From positions 62,001 through 126,000 of the forward strand of contig WPIO01000202.1 in the NCBI GenBank assembly GCA_009760855.2: 64,000 nt of DNA, read 5' to 3'. The notes below the pieces were generated by a model. It saw nothing but the letters and a program-made list of their open reading frames with translations. It did no database searches and was not told the DNA's origin. Below are positions 42,951 to 53,300 of this stretch, piece by piece (positions within the stretch are counted from its first letter, which is position 1; every line of letters starts with the position of its first letter). Source of the DNA: Cristatella mucedo. Lineage: Eukaryota > Bryozoa > Phylactolaemata > Cristatellidae. Position numbers and translations under genes: made by a program.

Positions 42951-43990
42951 AGACAAAAGGGTTTGTATCCATTTATTGAGCGGTAAATTGGGCCTCAAAG
43001 GTGCGAACAATGTGCAATGTGCACTTCAATCTTCGAATTTGAGTAGGATATACATAAATAAAACGGACAATCCTCCGGATTGAATAAAGAGCATTAGAAA
43101 CCCTCGGTGTTCTTTGTCTATTTAAAAAAAATTGGCCATGATTTTTCTCGTTTTTTTCTCCTAGCTCCGGAACGACATAGAATTTTTAGCAGTCACCGAT
43201 GAGTAATTCCAGGTTACGAGCGACCCAAGTTACGGCAGCATAGTCTCCATATTTTTGGATCAGTGGTGGCACCGCTCGTTACATTTCAAAGCCAACAAAA
43301 GCAGACGTGAGCTGGCATCGCTGACTTTCGCAGCACGCTAAGCTTCCGCATGTAGCATGCTGAGCTCGATACGGGTTCGATACACCGTGGAAAATTTCCA
43401 GCTTTGTAAGGCGGACCCGAGTGTCCACTGACCTACCTAATATTAATATACCCAATATTATACCTAATATTATATTAATTTTAATTTTGAATTATAATTA
43501 AGCTGAACTAAATTTAAATTTGCTAGTTTTATTAATATCTAACATTATGAAATAACATTCTACGCTGAACCCACCCCATGGAGTGCCAAGCTCAGTCCGG
43601 AAACGCATTAAGTAGTAACCCGGGACCGCACTGAACGTCTCTGGCAACGCATAAGGACTTGATGACGTCGCAGCATGTCCCGGGAAAACTTTTCTCATCT
43701 TCGCATGGAGAGGACTCCCTGGAATCGGCTTGACCGGAGAGAGAGACTTTGCATCCGCAAAGCAGTTCGTCTCTTGCGCCGCCACGCGCTCAGGCGCCGG
43801 CCCTTGAAAGACCAAGGGAGGCGTCATAATTTTCTTCCATGCCGACGCATCGTTTGGGTCCTTCTATATGCGGATTGGGGCAAAACAGATTATGAAAATA
43901 CAAGGATAGTATTAAATATTTAATATTTTTTTGTTATTCTGGAGCATTGTAGTTTGTGACAGGAAGACCGCAGAATACCTCTGACACCGC
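42951..43990. other. Intergenic, AT-rich in part
   Basis: AATATTA-rich palindromic AT stretch at 43440-43500. Short frames only. No clear repeat family. Confidence 0.4.
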
Positions 43991-44262
43991 GACTCAAGTT
44001 TTGTCCGCTCGCGGCTCCCTCCTTGCCGGTAAACGCCACCGCCTGCCGCCGGTCCGGCCGTCCGAGCGCCCGCTGCAGAGCGGTACTGACGCGTGTCTCT
44101 CACTGCTCGGCCTTCTTCAAAGAGTGTAGGTTACGTATCTCCCTGCAGCAGTCGCCTCGGCGAAGAGGCGTCAAATTCTTAAAATGCGCGCCGCGCGTGC
44201 ATACTCGACGAGGCTTTCTTTCGTGTAGAACATTAGTGTTCCTACAAAGGACGTCGAAAGCT

Positions 44263-44327
44263 ATGGCAACTGAAGCTCCTTCTACCGTTTTCCTAAAGAG
44301 TACAACTAAAATCACTTTAAATGAGCG
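44263..44327 (+). CDS. CHTOP: CHTOP coding exon 1
   Basis: ATG at 44263 gives MATEAPSTVFLKSTTKITLN and then ER, the conserved CHTOP start. The donor GTGAGT splits the Arg codon (CG|C). The frame upstream stays open for 80 codons back to an ATG at 44023, so a longer N-terminus cannot be excluded. That upstream part matches nothing and is probably 5'UTR. Confidence 0.94.
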
Positions 44328-47300
44328 GTGAGTATGTGGCTTATCTCCTGCTTTTACGAGCGTCTTTTGACGTCACTGCCATCCTGGGCTTTGCCAGAGC
44401 AGGTCAGAGGAAAGTGGTGTAAAGTGGCAGTTGCGAAGTTTGCGATAGAAAGCCTAGCTGTTCAGTTCTGCACCATCTGAAAGTTCAGTATCGGAGCATC
44501 GGCCACGATTCACATGTCGCGTTAATATAGCAGCTTGAGAATCATGTTATTGTTGTTTATCATAATATTACTCACCGTTCAATTGCATTTCCCTTTGCAG
44601 CAAATGTAAAGCGCCTAGAAAGAGATTGATTTCTCTGAGGGTGCTTTATCAAGTGCATTATTATTATTATTATTATTCAGCATACTACCACTAACCATTC
44701 GATCGTGCTTCCTTTGCAGCAAATATAAAGTGCCTAGAATGAGATTTAGTTCCCCGATGATGCTATATCAAATGTATTATTATTATTATTATTATTAGCT
44801 TGAAAACATCCTGCCACTTCAATAGTTGCAGTGGCCAATAAAGATTTGCCTTTAGAAAATGTAGCACCTACGAACTGGATCATCAAGTAAAATTACCTTG
44901 CACATTGAGCTAAGACCAAATGGCAGCATTTATGGCATAGGCAGGAAGACCTGCTAGGACAGTTTTAGAGAATTTGACCACAGGAGGAGAACCAAATCCT
45001 TATCCTAGCACTTTAAATGTAGAGGCGAGAGAAGCAAGATTCCTCGATAACGATAACAAGATAACCAAGATTCAATGACAACCAAGGTTATATGCTTAGG
45101 CAAGCATAGAGCACAAGCTCCACATCCACTCCACATCAGCTCCACAATCGTCTGCCTACTTTCAGCTGCATAGTTATAGTAATAATACATTTTGCATTTT
45201 TATAGCACCCTCAGAGAACTGAATCTCTCTCTAGGCACTTAACAGATGCTGCATAGAAAGCATAACCAAACGATTGGTGGTAACATCTGCAGCCAGCAGG
45301 TGCACCAAGCGACAGGCATGAGCAAGTATGCAGGTACATGCACACGAAGGACGAATCACAAAGACCCACCAAATTGCTAAACTCCGGGCTTGTTTAGGCA
45401 GGGATACCACATCGAAATTGGTCCATACATGTGCGACATCCCGTCTCGACTTCTGTAACTCACTGCTTGCTGGTCTACCGGCCTGTGCAATCATGCGCTT
45501 GCAGCTTGTGTAAAACTGCAGCTAGGCTCATCTGTCGTGGGTGTGGCAGTTGCCACATCACCATTTCTCGCCGACCTTCATTGGCTCTCAGTCAAGCAAT
45601 GCATCGACTTCAAGTTTCTGTCACTCACTTTTAGGTCTCTTCATTCTTTGACTCCAGCCTACCTATCTACTCTACTCCCTCACCCCGCTAAGCATCGTAC
45701 AGATTACTTTTCGGAATCTGACTGTTTACCCATACCTCGTACAAATCTCAAATCCTTTGGAGATCGTGCCTTTAGTTCGTATGCTCCCAAACCGTGGAAC
45801 TCACTGCCGACCTGCGTCAGATCTTCTGACATGTCCACATTTAAGGAGAAACTAAAAGCTCTTCATGCGTCTATTTATGACAGCATGTTTATGCATGCTG
45901 ACACTGTATGCTGACCCTGTGCATGTCACCCCTAACTATGTTATTCTTGTTGTTTATTCAGCATGCTGCTACTGAGCATTCGATTTTGCTTCCTTTGCAG
46001 CAAATTTAAAGTGCCTACAAAGATTTAGTTATCTGATTGCACTATATCAATGTATTATTATTATTATTATTATTACAAGTATCATGCTTAGATAAACATG
46101 CCAAAACATACTAGAAGCACTCAGTGCTGCTGATTAGTAGGTCCTCCGGTTAGGAGGACCTCTGGTTATTAGGGACTCGGGAGAGTATCATCCACTGAGC
46201 TATGCGCAGGTATGTATGTAAAAGCACATTAAAAAGCTAAGTACATATGAGTGCGAGGAAAGCTGAGCAGAAATAATGCATCTGTAAGTGAGACTTGTAT
46301 TGCTACCAACTCAATGCATGTGGTCACAGAAGCCAGTGTCAGGCTCACAGTGTTTCAGGTATATGGCAAATCTGAACTGAAGGCCGGTCACCAAAAGAAA
46401 GGTTCTAGTTAGTGTGAGAAATTGCCAAACGAATTCAAGCCGAGAACCAGGCGGTGTGAGAGCACACTTGATGATGTGGTCAGATTGGTTGGCTAATGCA
46501 AGCAAGTGAAATGACCTATCAGCCGCCAGAGCAAGAATCTCCGAGTCTGTTGGATGCTTGATTATAAGCTAGCGAATATCAAACAAAAGTGGCGTGTCAT
46601 TAAGTATCTTAGCTGTGCTACCACTATGTAAGCAAAACTGTGCTAACTGTGAGCATCTGATATCACATACTAGAAAACCTGGGAGTAGTGAGTTACAGGA
46701 GTCAGATGGTTTGTCACAAATGCACTGATTAGCTTGGCTGTGGTGTCCTTGTCGGTGTTGAGTTACAGGCTTTGGGGGCCTTCTGTAGGTAATGTCTACA
46801 GAGGATTTGGGGTTGGTTAGATGGATAGCTCAGCCACGAGTCAGAAGAGCAAGCGGCAAGGTGCAAAGCTCGACTCGGAAGTTTTTCGGATAGGTATGAG
46901 CACGAGAATGGAGGTACCTGAAAGTGAGTGACGAGCCTTGAAGTCGATGCGCTGCGTGGTGGACTGCCCGTGGAGGTCGGTTAGAAGTGTTGGAATGCGG
47001 CGGTTCTGGCGTTCGTGACATGCAGGCCGAGCTGCGGAATTTTGCATCAACTTTATGTGTCTCACTGAGAAGGCTGGAAGACATGCAATGACTTACAGAA
47101 ATCTAATTGGGATTTGGAAAATGGATCGATTTCTATGGCAGTTGGTCCAGGCATCTGAGAAGGTGGTATTTATGTTGTGGCTTTGTCGAGCAGGCAGATA
47201 CGCATGCAATTACATAAGAACAGCTAGAAATGATGTGCCACAGTCGGCAGCAGGAGAGAAGATGTAGTCGTCTGGCTGTGATGCTTATGTATCCATTGTC

Positions 47301-50300
47301 TGGTCCATGATACCGGTTGCATGTACTGATAGCATGTATTGTCTTTTTAGGCCTGTGTTGACTGTGCCTTATGTCCACTCGTTCATGTTATCAATGCTTG
47401 ATTTTCTTCAGCTTCTCTAATCTTGCCAAAGTCAGCCCTCTGTCTGGGGCTGAGCAGCAGCGGCTCGTGCGTAATGTGAATGCAGCAGCCGATAGACACA
47501 GTGTGTCAAAGAATCGGCGTCTTGCTCAGCAGATGGCCAACCGTATACAGGCTGCAGGCGAGGACTTTGAGATGTTCCAAGACGACGTTGACACAGTCTC
47601 TCCTGAGGTATTTAGTGCCGTTTTGAGCTTTCAGTACTAGCACTTGTGTCTTTCAGTAAACAGCTCTTAGTAAACTTACTACTAACGAAATACAAATAAT
47701 AATAGTCCATTTGTATAGCACCCTCAGGGAACTGAATCTCTTTCTTGGCACTTATGGATGCTCTGAAGAAAGTATGACCAAATAATTAGTGGTAACATGC
47801 ACAATGTGTCATCAAGCAATTACATTGTTAGATGTGACCAGCACAGGGTCCACAAGTAGATATGGTTTGTAGCAGCAGGCACAGTGTCAGCATGCATTAG
47901 CCCACAAAGGACAAATCACAAGGACCCATTAAATGCTGTAATAAACAGATTCGTTTTAAGCTTCTTTTTAAATGTCGTCAGGTCAGGGAATGGCGTGACG
48001 GCAGTCAGGAGTAAGTTCCAGGCTTTGGGAGCTATCGAACTAAAGGCACGGTCTCCAAAGGATTTAGCGTTTGCACCAGGTATAGCTAAATGATTTGAGT
48101 CAGCAAGTGGGCTGTACGATGCTTGACTTGGTGGGGGAGTAGTTTTGATAAGTAGGCTGGAGCAGGAGAATAATGGGACCTAGAACGGAGTGACAGAACC
48201 TTGAAATCGATGCCTTGCTTGACCGTGAGCCAGTGCAGGTCAGCAAAACGTGGTGGGATGTGGCAACTGCGATGCTCACGACAGACAAGCTTCGCTGCAG
48301 AGTGTGGCACCAGCTGTAGGTGCCTGATCGCACAGGCTGATAGACCAGCAAGCAGTGAGTTAGAGAAATCAAGACGGGATGTCACAAATGTATGAACCAA
48401 TTTAGGTGTGGTATCCATGTCTAAGCCAGCCCGAATTTAAGCAATGTTATGCAGCTGAAAGATGGCAGACTTAACTGTGGAGGTGATGTGGTCATGTAGT
48501 GAAGGTAACTTTGGAGCAGGACACCTAGGTTTTGTGCAGATGAAACAGGACATATGCTGGCAGACCCGATTTCGAGCATTAATTTTTCCCATTTCTTAGT
48601 CACACTTGATTTGCCCACAGCTAATAAGTTGGTTGTATCGTCATTTAATTTGAGAAAGTTTACTGCCATCCGTGTGCAGATGTTAGCAACACACAATAAT
48701 AATAATAATAATAATATCAGACTTGATAAAGCCCCCTCAGAAAACTTAATCTCTTTCTTGGCCCTTTACATTTGCTGCAAAGGAAATACGATCGAATGGT
48801 TAATTGTAGCATGCTCAATAAACAACAAGAATAACATGGTTAGGGGGTGACATGCACAGGGTCAGCATGCAAGTGTGTATAGGGAATTTATACATGTAGC
48901 AAAGGTGTGTAGTAAAGTGTACATGTAGCAAAGGTGTGTAGGGAATTTGATGTGCTCGAAGGCTGAGAGGGATCTAAGTTTTAGAAAATGTGCTGCCATC
49001 CATGTGCGGATGTCATCAATGCATGCAGCTAGTGAGTTTAGAGAATTTGAGGTGCTCGAAGGCTGGGAGGGATCAAAGCAAAGGTACAACTTAGTGTTGT
49101 CTGCATGGATGTGAAAGCCTAGATTGTGCCTGGCAATCACATCGGCAAGAGGGAGCGTATAAACCGTGAAGAGAATGGGATCAGGCACAGAGCCCTGAAA
49201 TACCTCGTCCTTCAGTGGATCTTCGGATGACCTTTGTCCATTCACATCATTGCTCTGGAGTCTGCCACTGAGATGGGATCTGAACCATTTCAGTCCAGTG
49301 CCAGTGATGCCCAGGCGAGTTGTGAGGAGCTCAAGAAGGACTTGGTGATCAATTGTATCAAATGCTGCCAACAGATCAAATAACACAAGTCGAGATACTT
49401 GACCCAAGTCAGCATCCCTGATAAGGTTGGTATACTCCCTAAGCCATGCTGACTTTGTGGAGTTATTACTTCTAAACATAGACTGGAAATTGCCTCTGGA
49501 TCTTTACCCAGAAGTTAATGTCCTCTTCACGACACATGGCGTGGTTTTGAGTCGGGCAGTGGTCGATCCTTTATTTTCTACTGTAACCGATGGTGATAGC
49601 CGTGATTGATCTTGTTCTGCTATGTAAATGCAGCTGTCAAATCAGCTTACCCTTTTAATTTGCTAGACTTAGGGTTTCAAAATAAGAGTTCATCTTTTCT
49701 GCCACAACTCGTTCCCATGTCTCTGACTAGAATGGTAGAAGGGAATGTGCTGGGACATGATCTGAGGCTAAGCACATATTAATCATGTTAGTTATTCACG
49801 TGAGTTACTGACAACTCTACTACTCTTTGGCTGCTGAAGTCGGTTCTTACTCAGGGCTATTGGTTGTGCTGCTTCATTTAGGTCAGGGCAGTCCTTTCTA
49901 GCTGCCAGTGTCTCTTTGCCATAACAACTCATCTCTCACTGTCTTCAGCAACTCGTGCTTGATTTATTTTTACAGACCGATTCACTAGACGAAGCATCAG
50001 GATGTTCTTGTTTCTCCCATCAGGTCCCCCGAGCACGTGCTCGCACATGCGTGCGGTGCATACTCCTTGCTGCAGTCGCATTAGCTCGTTGGACGGGCTT
50101 AGCTGAACTGCATTGCACCCATACTACCGCCAGCTTGTAAAAGTGATTGTAGAAGATTCAACAATCCTCACTATATAGCCGTAGAACAGCCTACAGGCGA
50201 TCGGCACTTCCGACCACTTGCTTTGAATAATGAAGGATTGGCTGCTGTAAGCCTCGAACCCTCGACCTAGGTCGTGAAGTGCCAGCACCTTGCCCCCTGA

Positions 50301-53300
50301 GCTAAAGTTCAGAGTTGCTGTTTCTGAACCTGCTCGCAAATCGCTTGCTATTCGCTTAGACTTTTTAGGCTGTGCTGCCTGAAGCTGTACCGCCCATCAG
50401 TTTGTGCAATGCTAATCGTTTTTCTTTTAGCTGCAACGACCAGTACGGCAGCAGCGTAGGAGTGTTAGTGAGCGGCTAGGTCACGTGACACGTGGTGGAT
50501 GGCTACTGCGTTCTGCCACTGCCCCCAGGCTCGACGTTAAGTCACGGCTTGCTTTCTCGACAGCATCTGCACTTGCTGCAGCTGGTGACTTTGAGGACAC
50601 TCCTAGTGTCTACGATCGGTTAGCCTTTGGCCAGCGAGGAATCGCTGGCGTGGGCCGTGGTCGGCTAGGAGGCCGCCACGCTGCCGGTCGCGTTTTGAGT
50701 TCAGCTCGCCGTGGACGCGGCAGCCGAAGCGCCTTAGACAACTGTTGGTTGTCAGATAGCTACAGCAGCCCTACGACTCAGGCCGCTGCCACCGGACGTG
50801 GTAAGCAACAGGTTCCAAGGCAGGAGCAGCTTGAACGACCATAAGAGCATGCTCACCCACGTAGGAATGCATGTATGCTGTGTGTTCGCTTTTATGCACA
50901 CCAAGACACTCGCTTTGTACAGTGCTCATAAGCTCCACAGTTCAGATTCAGAGATTAGTTATGAAGAAGCTAATAGGTAATGAGAAAACCTTGAAGTAAA
51001 TATGCAGATTGATTTGGAGACAGTGCAATTCCTTGAGAAGTGCTTTAATGTAGCAACTGCAACTTTCACGACACAGGCCAGCTGCAGAGTTTTGCACCAA
51101 CTGTAAGCGCCTGATGGCACAGGCCGGTAGACCTGTAAGTAGTAAGTTGCAGATGCACGGACCAAAGTTTATAATGATAATAATAATAATAATGCACTTG
51201 ATAAAGCACCCTCAGAGAACTCAATCTTTTTCTAGGCACTTTACATTTGCTGCAAAGGGATATGTGGTATCCCTGCCTAAGACAGGCTCGAATTTTTTGG
51301 AATGTTAGCTAGCTTAGGCAGACTGGACTGGAACTGATGTCTAGTGAGAGCTCACTTTGGAACAGGACGACTAGATTTCTTGCAGATGCTTTAGGAGATA
51401 TGCTCGAACATTTTAAGGGATGTGATTTCCAATTTTCGAGTCACACTTGGTTTGGCCATACGTAGTAGGTTGATTTTATCGTCATTCAATTTGAGAAAGT
51501 TTGCTGTCCTCAATGTACTAACATCACCAATACACCCAGCAAGGGAGTTGATAGAGTTTGACGTGCTGATAGGCTGGGCGAGATCAAATACGTTGGTACA
51601 CGTATATGTGATTGGCATAGAAAGGAGAGCTTAGATTGTGCTCGGCGATTACGTCAGTGATAGGGAGAGCATAATTTGTGATGCGAAAAAAGTCTATATG
51701 GTATCACACACTTTACCGGCTCATCTGATTATTGTTAGCCATTTACTTACATTTATGGCGTGAAATCTCCTACTTAGATAGGACTGAACCATTGCAGGGC
51801 AGTACCAGTGATGCCCACCAGGCAAGGTGATTGACGTTGAACGACTGGTGATCCAGATTATCAAATTCATCAAGAGATCCGCCAGGACTAACAAAGGCTT
51901 TCCTGCATTTCTTAAAACGGTCATTATGCACTCATATTAGTGCTGACTCTGGAGTACTTTGCTCTAAACTCTGAATTTACTTATTTGTAAGGTTTGATGT
52001 TTCAGTATACACAGTTTTAGGTGGTCTGCTGCTATTTATCCCATTGTCTTTGATACGAATGTTAATAGGCAGACAAGCAGAGAAGTTCTCCCAGTTAGGC
52101 AATCTAATGTAACGGTCTAGTGTCGACTTATTGATGGATGGCTTGACAACAGCAATTTCAAATGATGGAGGTACACGATCTTAGGCTGAAGGTGTATTTG
52201 TGTTGCAGGGCAGTAGTAGGCCTAGGCATCTTAGAAGGGCAGCAGTAGGCCTATGCATCTTAGAAGGACAGAAGTAGGTATGTGGTCTCCAGTCTTGTGT
52301 CTAGTAGTCTGTAGTAGTGGACTGGAAGATACACTTCGTGATCAAGTCAGGAATGACGGGCTAGAAAGTGGATATAGTGACAGCAAATGGAACAGGTATT
52401 GGCGAGTTCAGTGGGAATGCTCTGTTCAGGATAGTCTCTTTGATCGTATCTACCTTGCTGACATATAAGGTAGACATGGAATCTGTTGATCAAGGAGCGG
52501 TTAAAGAGATTTTTTATGCTTGGCTTAGGTTGATGGTTAGCCTTTTTGGATTGTGCATCTGCTATTGGAGTATGTTCTTGTAGAAGTGAGACTTGGATTA
52601 ATTAGATTAGCTGCAAAACTCTTTGTGTGCCAGTTGATGCAGATTTAGTCTAGGTCTTTAATAATAAGCTTTTTCAAGCCTGCCCTTAGAAATCTGAACT
52701 ATTTTGACGTTTGTGGTAAATCATAAGCTAATTGTGCTAGGGCATACATTATGCTTTTAAGTACTGCATATATGTTATAAGGATCTTTGGATTTTGTGCT
52801 TCACTGGGGATTTTATGTACCGACTCCGTCACTGTGTATAGACTAAATGAGGTATACATGTGGTCAAATGTGCGAGCTTGGAAGTGGTGCAAGTTAGTGG
52901 CGTGCCAGCACAGAAATTATTTTTACTGAGTTTGTGACTTTTGTTGTAAGCATCGTCAGGCAAGTGGCCATAATAGAAATAAATCAACCTGTCACAAAAT
53001 TCATCACATATGATGGTCAGATGAGTTACATTTAAGAAGAAGCTAACAATGCACCTGTTCCTCACATTTGCTGGGTCCTCGTGACAAGTCCTTAGTGTGC
53101 TTATGTGGGCTGACACTTTGCATGTTTCCACCAACTATGTGATCATGCTTCCTTTACAACTTGCAAAATGCATAGGAAGTGATTAAGTTCTGTGAGGGTG
53201 CTATACAAGTGTATTATCTATATTATTTTTATTATCGGAAATAGCTTAGATCACGAAAGACAAAAAGGGGGCTATTTCTTGTGCGCAGTATCGAAATTAG

